Shown one piece after another: positions 51,060 through 59,484 of a stretch of DNA of 64,000 bases. Positions within the stretch are counted from its first letter, which is position 1. Each line of letters starts with the position of its first letter. The stretch comes from CAZCTC01 sp964501335 (lineage in GTDB: Bacteria > Chloroflexota > Anaerolineae > B4-G1 > SLSP01): positions 13,765 through 77,764 of the forward strand of contig CAZCTC010000035.1 in assembly GCA_964501335.1 (NCBI GenBank), given 5' to 3'. The translations under genes were made by a program, and so were the position numbers. The notes below the pieces were generated by a model that was given only the letters and a program-made list of their open reading frames with translations, made no database searches and was not told the origin of the DNA.

Positions 51060-52847
51060 ATGAAACCGATGACGATGAGTGTGGCGGAATACGAGCAGAG
51101 CCATCTCTATCGACTGCGCCATTCTGCGGCGCATTTGATGGCGGCTGCGGTGCTGGAACTCTTTCCGGCGGCGCAGATTACGATTGGGCCGCCGATTGAG
51201 TATGGATTCTATTACGATTTCGATTTGCCCCGGCCGTTGACCCAGGAGGATCTGGAGAAGATTGAGGCGCGGATGAAGGGATTGATCCGGCAAAAGCTGG
51301 ATTTTGTGCGCCGGGAGATCGTTCCGGAAGAAGGCCGACAGATTTTCGCCGGGCAGTGTTATAAGCTGGAGCTGATCGAGGATATTTTGCGGCAGGAAAG
51401 CGAGACGGGGGAGTCACCTGTACTTTCAATTTACCGCAGCGGACCGTTTACCGATCTCTGCCGGGGGCCGCATGTGAGCAATTCGAGCGAGATCGATCCC
51501 GAGGCGGTTAAGTTGCTCAATGTGGCGGGGGCTTACTGGCGGGGCGATGAGCACAATCCTATGTTGCAGCGGGTTTATGCGACCGCCTGGGAGACTCCGC
51601 AGGAGTTGCAGGATTATCTGGCCTGGCGTGAGGAGGTCGAGAAGCGCGATCATCGCCGGCTGCTCAAGCAACTGGATCTGGTCTCTTTCCATGAAGAGGC
51701 GGGGCCGGGGCTGGCTTACTGGCATCCCCGAGGGGCGATGATGCGCAAGGAGATCGAGGATTTCTGGCGCGATCAGCATATCGAAGGGGAGTATGAGTTT
51801 GTCAATACGCCGCATATCGGCAAAGCGTGGTTATGGAATACCTCCGGGCATCTGGATTTTTACAAGGAGAATATGTACGCTCCGATGGAGATCGATGAGC
51901 AGGAGTATTACCTGAAGCCGATGAATTGCCCGTTCCACATTATCATCTACAAGACCCGGTTGCGCTCCTATCGGGAATTGCCGTTGCGTTGGGCGGAACT
52001 GGGGACGGTCTATCGTTATGAGCGAAGCGGGGTTCTGCATGGGTTGATGCGGGTGCGTGGGTTTACTCAGGATGATGCCCACATTATCTGCACGGCGGAA
52101 CAGATGGAAGCTGAGGTCCTGCGGGTGTTACGTTTCTCAATGCAGATGTTGCGGGAGTTTGGCTTCAGTGAGTTTGAGGCTTATCTTTCGACCCGGCCGA
52201 AGAAGGCGGTAGGCGATCCGGCGCGCTGGGCCCAGGCACAGGCGTCATTGCTGCGGGCCATCGAGGCGGAGCAGTTGAGTTACAAGGTCGACGAGGGCGG
52301 CGGGGCTTTCTATGGACCCAAGATCGATTTGAAGATCAAGGATGCCTTGGGCCGGGCATGGCAGCTGACGACGATCCAGTTCGATTTCAATTTGCCGGAA
52401 CGTTTCGATATGGTCTATGTGGGTGAAGATGGGCAGGAGCACCAGCCGTATATGGTGCATCGCGCGTTGTTGGGCTCGCTGGAGCGGTTTTTCGGCATTT
52501 TGGTGGAGCATTACGGCGGGGCGTTTCCGGTCTGGCTTTCTCCGGAGCAGGTACGGGTGATTCCGGTGGCGGACCGCCATCTGGATTATGCCCGGCAGGT
52601 CGAGCGGCGGTTGCGCAAGGCCCGGGTGCGGGTCAAAGTGGATGGGGCGCCGCAGCGGATGCAGGCGAAGATCCGCGATGCTCAACTGGAGAAGGTGCCC
52701 TATATGCTGGTGGTAGGAGATAAGGATGTTGCGGCTGAGTCGGTATCGGTGCGGCTGCGCAGCGGGAAGGATTTGGGTTTGATCGGGCTGGAGGATTTTG
52801 TGGCGCAGATTCGTAAGGCGATTGAGTTGCATTCGATGGAAGAATAA
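51060..52847 (+). CDS. thrS: threonyl-tRNA synthetase lacking the TGS domain
   Basis: 595 residues; it charges tRNA-Thr. It opens directly with the editing-domain motif LYRLRHSAAHLMAAAVL, so the N-terminal TGS domain (about 60 residues) of standard ThrRS is missing. The editing domain ends with PFTDLCRGPHV. Motif 2 is YRYERSGVLHGLMRVRGFTQ, and zinc ligands occur in LKPMNCPFHIIIYK and HQPYMVHRALLGS. The C-terminal anticodon domain is VWLSPEQVRVIPVADRH onward. AGAGGAGGCGAAAG precedes the ATG. Regulated by the T-box leader. Confidence 0.97.
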   Translation: MKPMTMSVAEYEQSHLYRLRHSAAHLMAAAVLELFPAAQITIGPPIEYGFYYDFDLPRPLTQEDLEKIEARMKGLIRQKLDFVRREIVPEEGRQIFAGQCYKLELIEDILRQESETGESPVLSIYRSGPFTDLCRGPHVSNSSEIDPEAVKLLNVAGAYWRGDEHNPMLQRVYATAWETPQELQDYLAWREEVEKRDHRRLLKQLDLVSFHEEAGPGLAYWHPRGAMMRKEIEDFWRDQHIEGEYEFVNTPHIGKAWLWNTSGHLDFYKENMYAPMEIDEQEYYLKPMNCPFHIIIYKTRLRSYRELPLRWAELGTVYRYERSGVLHGLMRVRGFTQDDAHIICTAEQMEAEVLRVLRFSMQMLREFGFSEFEAYLSTRPKKAVGDPARWAQAQASLLRAIEAEQLSYKVDEGGGAFYGPKIDLKIKDALGRAWQLTTIQFDFNLPERFDMVYVGEDGQEHQPYMVHRALLGSLERFFGILVEHYGGAFPVWLSPEQVRVIPVADRHLDYARQVERRLRKARVRVKVDGAPQRMQAKIRDAQLEKVPYMLVVGDKDVAAESVSVRLRSGKDLGLIGLEDFVAQIRKAIELHSMEE

Positions 52848-52851
52848 GCAG

Positions 52852-52873
52852 GGGCGGCCCGATGTGGCCGCCC
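52852..52873 (+). terminator. weak hairpin after thrS
   Basis: GGGCGGCC (52852-52859) and GGCCGCCC (52866-52873) pair; no T tract. May be an attenuator before the next gene. Confidence 0.4.
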
Positions 52874-52910
52874 TTAACCCCGAAGGTTTTACAGAGTGAG
52901 GTGGTTTTCG

Positions 52911-53447
52911 ATGAAACATTTCAGACCCGGTTGGGGGGTGATTCTGCTGGCGGCGATGTTGTGGGGCTGTTCCGGCGGGCATACCGATTCCCCGTTGGTG
53001 ACGCCGACGCCGATTTTGTTTAACCAGTGGGCTGTGGCTGCGAAATCCAGTGCGGATTTCGGTTTTCCGGACTGGAGCGCGGTGCGCGCTACGGGCCCGG
53101 CCGATGTGACGGGCTGTGTCGATGATCCCAATGCCTGGGCTTCGGCCCGGGGCAACGGTCTGGAATGGTTGGAATTGGCCTATGCCGAGCCGATACGGGC
53201 CCGTGAGGTGCGGATCTATCAGACGTTGGGTCGGGGGGCGGTGGCCCGGGTGCGTTTGCTGGATGAGGCCAATGCGGAGTATCTGGTCTGGGAAGGGACC
53301 GATTCCAGTGAGCCCTGTCCGGGGGTGTTGAGAGTGCAGTTTCCGTTGACGGATTATCGGGTGAAGGCGGTGCGGATCGAGTTGGATGAATCGCGGACCG
53401 GTTTTTGGAATGAGATCGATGCGGTGGAGCTGATAGGAGAGAAATAA
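52911..53447 (+). CDS. lipoprotein with discoidin-like domain
   Basis: 178 residues. Signal with lipobox MLWGC. The region about 60-170 resembles F5/8 type C (discoidin) domains: ASARGNGLEWLELAYAEPIR, REVRIYQTLGRGAVARVRLLD and FWNEIDAVELIG. Surface binding of glycans is plausible. GTGAGGTGG upstream is a modest ribosome site. A stand-alone gene after thrS. Confidence 0.75.
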   Translation: MKHFRPGWGVILLAAMLWGCSGGHTDSPLVTPTPILFNQWAVAAKSSADFGFPDWSAVRATGPADVTGCVDDPNAWASARGNGLEWLELAYAEPIRAREVRIYQTLGRGAVARVRLLDEANAEYLVWEGTDSSEPCPGVLRVQFPLTDYRVKAVRIELDESRTGFWNEIDAVELIGEK

Positions 53448-53496
53448 ATTTGCCGGTAAAAATATCGAGGGCCCGAAAAACAAGGGAAAGAAAAAA

Positions 53497-53607
53497 CGAC
53501 CTGTGCGGTTAGGCTGAGAAAAAAGCTCCTATTTGCGGCGGCTTTCTGAAGCCGCCGCAAATAGGAATAAAAATAACTCTCTCTGCCTGCTTCGCATAGC
53601 GCGTCGT
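53497..53607 (-). repeat. family A repeat, minus orientation, with end repeat
   Basis: CGACCTGTGCGGTTAGG (from 53497) is the terminal repeat. Hairpin arms 53528-53544 and 53549-53565 (CCTATTTGCGGCGGCTT and complement, loop TCTG) follow, then AATAAAAATAACTCTCTCTG and GCATAGCGCGTCG. Lies between convergent genes. Confidence 0.82.
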
Positions 53608-53610
53608 TTT

Positions 53611-54633
53611 TTATTCATTATTGGAAGGGCGGCCTTTGAGGATGCGCTGGCGCAGGACTTCCGGGATGGCGCCGCCGCCGGCCAGGGTGCGCAGAGTTTC
53701 CTGCGGCGGCAACGGCGGCAGGGGGGCCGCTTCGGGCAGGTCGGTTTCGACCGGAGACGGGGCGGCGGCCGGCGCGGCTGTAACTGCCGGTGTGGTTACG
53801 GCCAGATCGTTGACCCAAAGTGAGATTTCGGCGGGATCTTCGGCGGTGTGTAGATTGGCGGGCAGCGATCCCTGCGGTTCGGGAGTCAGCCAGAGGCCGG
53901 GGGTTTCGGGTTGGGAGACGGCGACGGGCACCTGAGAGGCGTTGCTGAGCAGGAGCCGGGCGGACATCCCGGCCGCGATTTGTTCCAGGACGCTTTGCCA
54001 GGCCGGGTTGGCGGCGGCTGTGGGCGGCAGTGGACTGAGAATCAGCAACCGGCCCTCGTCGAGCAGGGCGTTTTCTTCTGCGGTTAATTCCAGTTGATCG
54101 ATGCCGCAGCGGGCGAAGAGGAGGGCCTGCCCTTCGGTATCGGCCATCTCTTCGAGCAGGAGGGCGGCAGGGCCGCTGCCCTGGAAGGCGGCGGGGAGGA
54201 GATTTTCACCCAGAAGTTGACTGAGGGCTTCGCGGGTGCGTTCACTCTCTTCTTCGTCGAGGTCGGCGGGGGGGAGATAGATGATGGGTTGGATCAGGGC
54301 GGCGATGGGGCCGCGGTAGAAGAGGAGTGCAGGGCGCAGTTTAACGGGCAATTGTTGCAGCCGGGCCGGGTAGGTGGGTTCGTTCCAGCGAAGGGCCGGG
54401 CGGGCGGGGAGGGTGGCCGGGGCGGCGCGTAGCAGGGTGGTTTCTTCCTGGGTCAGGCCTAAGGCGGCGGCGGCCGCTGGAAGTTGGGGGAGGAGGTCGC
54501 TTAAGGGGCGATTCTCGCGGTTGAGGCGTTCCAGCAGGGTTTTGGTGCGGGGGGTGGGGAGGGTGCTGTTGAAGAGCATCCAGGCCCACAGGCGAGTTTC
54601 TTTTTCCTGATCCAGTTCCAAGGTGTCCTCCAA
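53611..54633 (-). CDS. DprA/Smf-like protein without the usual Rossmann signature
   Basis: 340 residues. The N-terminal part is DprA-like: LWAWMLFNSTLPTPRTKTLL, then PTYPARLQQLPVKLRPALLFYRG (as a short motif: YPARLQQLPVKLRP and ALLFYRG). The typical GSR and SGGAxGID motifs are missing; instead a divergent fold with SPLPPTAAAN and ARLLLSN occurs. The C-terminus is Pro/Ala-rich with a short helix LRTLAGGGAIPEVLRQRIL. It may have lost DNA-processing activity. Convergent with the lipoprotein and dtd regions. Confidence 0.6.
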   Translation of the reverse strand: MEDTLELDQEKETRLWAWMLFNSTLPTPRTKTLLERLNRENRPLSDLLPQLPAAAAALGLTQEETTLLRAAPATLPARPALRWNEPTYPARLQQLPVKLRPALLFYRGPIAALIQPIIYLPPADLDEEESERTREALSQLLGENLLPAAFQGSGPAALLLEEMADTEGQALLFARCGIDQLELTAEENALLDEGRLLILSPLPPTAAANPAWQSVLEQIAAGMSARLLLSNASQVPVAVSQPETPGLWLTPEPQGSLPANLHTAEDPAEISLWVNDLAVTTPAVTAAPAAAPSPVETDLPEAAPLPPLPPQETLRTLAGGGAIPEVLRQRILKGRPSNNE

Positions 54634-54697
54634 AGGGATGGGTTGTTTTCGTGTGCCGGTCGAATTGTAGCTGGTTTTTTAAATTTTGCTTTTTTGT

Positions 54698-55050
54698 GGC
54701 GTCCCGCAAGGGGCGTTTTTTTTGTAAGATACGACGCGCAGGATGGGGGAGAGAATTATTATTTTTTGTATTTTTGCGCGCATAAGAATGCGCGCAAAAA
54801 TACGGGCTTTTTTTCGATCCGGGTGGGGCATATTGGCGTCCCGCAACGGGCTTTTTTTGTAAGATAGGACGCGCGGGAGGGGAGAGAGGATTATTATTTG
54901 TATGGTTGCGCGCAAACATACGGGCTTTTTTCGCGATCCGGGTGGGGCATATTGGCGTCCCGCAACGGGCTTTTTTTGTAAGATACGACGCGCGGGAGGG
55001 GAGAGAGGATTATTGTTTGTATGGTTGCGCGCAAAAATATGGGCTTTTTT
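54698..55050 (+). repeat. tandem array of three family A repeats
   Basis: Units 54698-54834 (137 bp), 54835-54953 (119 bp) and 54954-55050 each begin GGCGTCCCGCAA and contain GTAAGATACGACGCGC (or AGGACGCGC) and GGGCTTTTTT. The first has a full hairpin (54768-54783 / 54788-54803, loop AAGA). The second has the collapsed palindrome GTATGGTTGCGCGC-AAACATAC and the third only GTATGGTTGCGCGC. Units 1-2 and 2-3 share the linker GATCCGGGTGGGGCATATT. The array spans most of the gap between two minus-strand genes. Confidence 0.85.
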
Positions 55051-55071
55051 ACCTGTGGGGTTGTGGATTAT

Positions 55072-55518
55072 TTACTCAGGTTCGCGTTCGAGCCAGATGG
55101 TGACCGGGCCGTCGTTGAGCAGTTCGACTTCCATGTGGGCGCCGAAGATGCCGGTGGCGACGGGGGCGCCTTCTTTTTTCAAGACGGCAATGAACTGGTC
55201 GATCAGCGGGACGGCAGTTTCGGGGAGGGCGGCGTCGCCGAAGGAGGGGCGGAAGCCGCGGCGGATGTCGCCGTAGAGGGTGAATTGGGAGACGACGAGG
55301 AGGCTGCCGCCGATGTCGAGGACGCTGCGGTTCATTTTGCCTTCGGCGTCGGAGAAGATGCGCAGGTTGGCGATTTTGTGGGCCAGCCAGTCGGCCTGTT
55401 CGGATTTATCGTTCCGGCCGATGCCGAGAAAGACGAGCAGCCCGGCGTCGATGGCGCCGACGATCTGGCCTTCGACTTTGACAGAAGCGTGGGTGACTCT
55501 TTGGATTAAGGCGCGCAT
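55072..55518 (-). CDS. dtd: D-aminoacyl-tRNA deacylase
   Basis: Removes D-amino acids from mischarged tRNA. 148 residues, full length: MRALIQRVTHASVKVEGQIVG start, SLLVVSQFTLYGDIRRGFRPSF with the catalytic region, and VELLNDGPVTIWLE with the N-G-P motif. Three bases separate it from acpS, which is upstream. A three-copy repeat array follows its stop. Confidence 0.97.
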   Translation of the reverse strand: MRALIQRVTHASVKVEGQIVGAIDAGLLVFLGIGRNDKSEQADWLAHKIANLRIFSDAEGKMNRSVLDIGGSLLVVSQFTLYGDIRRGFRPSFGDAALPETAVPLIDQFIAVLKKEGAPVATGIFGAHMEVELLNDGPVTIWLEREPE

Positions 55519-55521
55519 AAT

Positions 55522-55899
55522 TTATTTTCCCATTCCAACGACCATGGCGATGGCGAGGCCGCCGTCATGGCTGAGGCTGACGGCCCATTCGGTGAGTCCG
55601 AGCGATTGGGCAAGTTCCAGGGCCGGTCCGTAGAGGACCAGATAGGGTTGTCCCTGGGGAGTGTGGCGGGTTTCGACTTCCTGCCAGCCGATGCCGAGGG
55701 GGGAGAGCATGCGCATGCCGACGCCCAGGGCTTTGGCGGTGGCTTCTTTGGCGGCGAAGCGGGCGGCGAGTTCGGAGGCTTCGCGGGCGTAGCGCTGCTC
55801 GAAGGGGGTGAAGATGCGTTCCAGGAAGCGTTCGCGGTTGGTTTTCAGGATGCGTTCGACACGCTCGATGCGGACCAGATCGACGCCGGTGGCTAACAT
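55522..55899 (-). CDS. acpS: holo-[acyl-carrier-protein] synthase
   Basis: Moves phosphopantetheine from CoA to acyl carrier protein. 125 residues: TGVDLVRIERVERIL with the metal-binding D, FTPFEQRYA and LAARFAAKEATAKALG with the family's KE. The ATG at 55899 follows AAAGGAAAAGC; the frame upstream only translates a palindrome. Three bases from dtd. Confidence 0.96.
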   Translation of the reverse strand: MLATGVDLVRIERVERILKTNRERFLERIFTPFEQRYAREASELAARFAAKEATAKALGVGMRMLSPLGIGWQEVETRHTPQGQPYLVLYGPALELAQSLGLTEWAVSLSHDGGLAIAMVVGMGK

Positions 55900-55920
55900 G
55901 CTTTTCCTTTTTGGGTGGAG

Positions 55921-55958
55921 ATATGATTCGCGCGCCTCGGAAGGCGCGCGAATCATAT
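55921..55958. repeat. hairpin-only family A palindrome
   Basis: Arms 55921-55937 and 55942-55958 (ATATGATTCGCGCGCCT and complement) with loop CGGA, between the M16 pair and acpS. Confidence 0.82.
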
Positions 55959-55964
55959 AAAAAT

Positions 55965-57245
55965 TTATTTCGGGCCGGCGATGGCCAGGGCGTAGTGGTC
56001 GGGGTCGAGCCAGCGCTGCGTGGCGGTTTGCATTTGCTCGGCCGTGACGGCTTCGAGCATCTGGCGGTAGCGGCGCAGGTAATCCAGACCCAGTTCATAG
56101 CGTTCGATGTTGATGAGGGCTCCGGCGATTCCTTCGTTGGTTTCCAGCTGAAGGGGCAGGCTACCGATCATAAAGGCTTTGCTTTCGGCGATTTCTTCTT
56201 CGGTGAATTGTTCGTCTCGGGCACGGCGGATTTCATCGAGGATGAGGCCGACTGCCCGGTCGACGTTGGCGGGATTGACGCCGGCGATGACACGCCAGGG
56301 GCCGGGCCCACGGCCGCCGTCAACCCGGCTGTAAGCGTAGTAGGCGAGGCCGTTTTTCTCGCGGACGCTTTCGCCCAGCCGCCCCATCATGCCGAAGATG
56401 CCGAGAATGGTGTTGCTCAGATTGACGTGCGTGAAGTCGGGGGAGCGGCGGGTGGGTCCGGGCCAGCCCAGCATCAAGTCGGCCTGGGTTTTTTCCGGGA
56501 TGGCGACGGTTTGGCGGCGAATTTCGGTGAGGGCCGGGACGGCGGGCAGCGGGGCGCGTTCGGGCCGGGTGGCATCCCAGGAGCCGAAGATATCGGTGAT
56601 TTGTTTGACGGCTTCCTGGGCTTTGACGGCGCCGACGACGACGAGGGTCATGCCACGGGGAGCGAAGTATTTTTGATGGAAGGCGACCATATCGTCGCGG
56701 GTGAGCGGGGCAATCGTTTCGGGATAGCCGCTGGTGCTGCGATGATAGGGGTGTTCTTTGGGGTAGGCCTGTTTATAGAAGGTCATGCCGGCGGTACGGC
56801 GGGTATCGAAAGCCCGCTCCTCGAAATCGATCATGAATTCGCTGCGTTCCTTTTCGATCTGGTCGGCGGGGAAGGCCGGATGCCGCATGACATCGGAAAG
56901 GATGTCGAGCAGCAGGGGCAGATGTTCCGAGAGTCCCTTGGCGCCGAAGCTGGTGGTGTGGACGCTGCTGCTCAGCCCGAAGCTGGCGCCGATCGATTCG
57001 GTCTCTTCATAAAGTTGGGCGAAGGAGCGGCGTTCGGTAGCCCGTTCCATTACGGCGGTGGTGAAACTGGCCAGACCGGCCTGTTCGGGAGATTCATCCT
57101 CGGATCCGGCTTCCAGATAACCGTCGATGACGACGGTAGGGTTGTCGAAATTTTCGCGGATCAAGACGGTGATTCCGTTGGGCAGGACCTGGCGTAGAAT
57201 ATCGTCCGGACCTGGCAGGGAGCGGATCGGACGTTGTTGAGACAT
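55965..57245 (-). CDS. M16 peptidase family, catalytically inactive subunit
   Basis: 426 residues. The HxxEH zinc motif is replaced by FTTAVMERA (about 65-75), so no metal site. The C-terminal half keeps ESVREKNGLAYYAYS with the substrate-binding R and Y. Such inactive members pair with active ones (as in processing peptidase or PqqF-type enzymes). The partner is the next gene upstream with a 16-base gap. Confidence 0.93.
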   Translation of the reverse strand: MSQQRPIRSLPGPDDILRQVLPNGITVLIRENFDNPTVVIDGYLEAGSEDESPEQAGLASFTTAVMERATERRSFAQLYEETESIGASFGLSSSVHTTSFGAKGLSEHLPLLLDILSDVMRHPAFPADQIEKERSEFMIDFEERAFDTRRTAGMTFYKQAYPKEHPYHRSTSGYPETIAPLTRDDMVAFHQKYFAPRGMTLVVVGAVKAQEAVKQITDIFGSWDATRPERAPLPAVPALTEIRRQTVAIPEKTQADLMLGWPGPTRRSPDFTHVNLSNTILGIFGMMGRLGESVREKNGLAYYAYSRVDGGRGPGPWRVIAGVNPANVDRAVGLILDEIRRARDEQFTEEEIAESKAFMIGSLPLQLETNEGIAGALINIERYELGLDYLRRYRQMLEAVTAEQMQTATQRWLDPDHYALAIAGPK

Positions 57246-57261
57246 ATGAGTTCCTCCTCTT

Positions 57262-58530
57262 CTATTCTTCTCGAGTCAGGTATTGCCCGACGGTCATATT
57301 TTTCGGCTGGAAATAGGTCTGGGCGACGCGCTGGATGTCGGCGGCGGTGACGGCAGTCAGGTTGTTCAAATAGCGCATAAACCAGCTGTAATCGGCGAAG
57401 ATTTCAGTGAAGCCCAGCCAGAAGGCCTGATTGGTGATGCTCTCACTGGAATAGGCGAAGAGTGCCCGGGCCTGGCGTTGGGCTTTGGCCAGTTCGTCGG
57501 CGGAGACCGGTTCATCGGCCATGCGTTTCAGTTCGGCGCGGATCAGTTCTTCGGCTTCTTCGGGCGTGTGATCGGAGTGCAGGGTCACATTGAGGCGCCA
57601 GAGGCCGGGATCGACGGTGGGGATGAAGCTGGCGCCGACATCGACCGCGACATCGCGGTCAACCAGGGCTTTGTAGAGCCGGCTGGTGTGATTGGTCAGG
57701 CCGCCGCCGACGGGGAAGGCCGAGCCGCCGGAGAGAATGGCGGTGAGCACTGTGAGCGGGAAGTAGTCGGGGTGGCGGGCCTGGGGGACATGGAAGGCTA
57801 TGTTGAGGTAGTTAGTGCCGCCGCCGCCCTGGACCGTGACGCGCCGTTCGCCGTGTTGTTCGGGCTCCACGGCGGTGACGGCCGGCGATTGGGGGCAGGC
57901 CGGCACGGGGATGAAGTAGCGTTCGATCAACCGTTCCATTTCGCCGGCGTTGAAATCGCCGGCCAGGGCGATGACGGCATTGGCGGGGGTGTAGTAGGTG
58001 CGGTAATGGTTGTAGAGTTGATCGCGGGTAATGGCGGTCAGATCGCACATATGGCCGATGGTGTCGTGTCCGTAGGGGTGAACGCGGTAGGCGGCGGCGG
58101 AGACCTCTTCTTCCAGCTGGAAGAGGGGATCATTTTCGGCGCCCTGGCGTTCGCTGATGATGACGCTGCGCTCGGATTCGGTTTCCTGGGGATCGAAGAT
58201 CGTGCTGGCCATGCGATCGGATTCGATGTCCATGGCCATGGCGATCTTTTCCGCGGGCAGGGTTTCATAGTAGGTGGTGAAATCATACCAGGTCATCCCG
58301 TTGAAATTGCCGCCTTCGCGGGAGACGGCGCGGTCCATAGCGCCGCGGGGCCAGCGGGAGCTGCCTTTGAAGAGCATATGTTCCACCCAATGGGAAATGC
58401 CCGTAATTCCAGGATGTTCGTTGCGGCTGCCGACCCGGTACCAGACCCACAGGCTGGCCACGGGTGCCGTGTGGGTTTCGCGGATCAGGGCGACGAGCCC
58501 GTTATCGAGTTTTGTTTTGAGCAGGTTCAC
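57262..58530 (-). CDS. M16 zinc peptidase, active subunit
   Basis: 422 residues. Zinc motif HWVEH (H47, E50, H51) in GISHWVEHMLFKGS with a further glutamate in VIISERQGAENDP. The start is GTG 58530, overlapping the pfkB-like stop as GTGA. No signal peptide, so cytoplasmic. It probably forms a heterodimer with the next gene. Confidence 0.95.
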   Translation of the reverse strand: MNLLKTKLDNGLVALIRETHTAPVASLWVWYRVGSRNEHPGITGISHWVEHMLFKGSSRWPRGAMDRAVSREGGNFNGMTWYDFTTYYETLPAEKIAMAMDIESDRMASTIFDPQETESERSVIISERQGAENDPLFQLEEEVSAAAYRVHPYGHDTIGHMCDLTAITRDQLYNHYRTYYTPANAVIALAGDFNAGEMERLIERYFIPVPACPQSPAVTAVEPEQHGERRVTVQGGGGTNYLNIAFHVPQARHPDYFPLTVLTAILSGGSAFPVGGGLTNHTSRLYKALVDRDVAVDVGASFIPTVDPGLWRLNVTLHSDHTPEEAEELIRAELKRMADEPVSADELAKAQRQARALFAYSSESITNQAFWLGFTEIFADYSWFMRYLNNLTAVTAADIQRVAQTYFQPKNMTVGQYLTREE

Positions 58531-59471
58531 GATATACCTCCAGAATCTCCGGACGCGGGGGTCCGGCTCAGAGTCAGAGCTTCTTCCAGGGAGGGAAGGC
58601 CGGCCTGGGCTCCTTCGGCGCGCAATTTGAGAGCGGCGACGGCCGTGCCCAGACGGGCGGCAGCAAGGGGAGCATCTCCCCGGATCAGGCCGGCGATCAT
58701 GCCGGCGGTGAAAGCGTCACCGGCGCCGGTGGAATTGGTTCCGGCGGCGACGGGGAAGGATGGAAGGTGGGTGACGATAGCGTGATGGCTGACCAGGGCT
58801 CCGGCAGCGCCCAGCGTCAATACAATCCAGCCGGGCAGGCGGTGTTGCAGGTTGTGGAGAGCGGTTTGAGGGTCGGCATTGCCGGTGAGGGCGGCGGCTT
58901 CGATGCGATTGACGATCAGGCCGTCGGCGGCGGCGGCGATTTCGAGAACCGCGGCGGGATTTTCGGGCCAGCGGACATCGGCGGGGGCGCAGGTGACGGG
59001 GATGCCGGCGGCGCGGGCCACGGCGATGGCGGGCAGGGCCAGGTCACGGTAAGCGGGGCCGACGTGGAGGGCCTGGGCCGTCGCGATGGCGTCCAGGGGG
59101 AGTTCGGCGGCATTTTCCAGCAGGGCTGCACCCGGAAGGCCGAAGATCAGCCGTTCGCCCTGGGGGTTGACGGCGATAAAGCAGCTCCAGGTCGGGCGGT
59201 CGGTGCGGATACGGAGATAAGCCGTTTCGACCCCGGCATTTTCGAGGGCGGTGCGGACCGTGCGGCCGGCATCATCGTTACCGACGGCGGCTAAAAAGCG
59301 CACGCGGTGGCCCAGGCGTGCCAGGGCCACCGCGACATTAGCTCCCACTCCGCCAGGAGACAATTCCAGCGCTGTGGCGACCGCGTTGCCATCCGGCGGG
59401 GGAAATGCCGGAACGTGAGCGATCCAATCCAGCGCCGGGCCTCCAAGCACGGCAATTGTGGTGGGCTTCAT
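58527..59471 (-). CDS. PfkB-family carbohydrate kinase
   Basis: 314 residues. Motifs: SPGGVGANVAVALARLG (family motif 1) and AGTNSTGAGDAFTAGMIAGL (motif 2 with catalytic D). The sugar is not clear; ribokinase-like or adenosine-like possibilities remain. ATG 59471 is chosen, since upstream codons overlap ugd in an unlikely way. It ends with a GTGA overlap into the M16 gene. Confidence 0.93.
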   Translation of the reverse strand: MKPTTIAVLGGPALDWIAHVPAFPPPDGNAVATALELSPGGVGANVAVALARLGHRVRFLAAVGNDDAGRTVRTALENAGVETAYLRIRTDRPTWSCFIAVNPQGERLIFGLPGAALLENAAELPLDAIATAQALHVGPAYRDLALPAIAVARAAGIPVTCAPADVRWPENPAAVLEIAAAADGLIVNRIEAAALTGNADPQTALHNLQHRLPGWIVLTLGAAGALVSHHAIVTHLPSFPVAAGTNSTGAGDAFTAGMIAGLIRGDAPLAAARLGTAVAALKLRAEGAQAGLPSLEEALTLSRTPASGDSGGIS

Positions 59472-59484
59472 AAGGTCATATCGA

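Noticed and set aside
52245..53483. Minus-strand 412-codon frame
   Set aside because: It covers thrS and the lipoprotein in antisense, with no ribosome site or recognised domain.
55911..58785. Long plus-strand frames opposite the M16 pair
   Set aside because: They are Gly/Asp/Glu-rich shadows of M16 and pfkB coding sequence.
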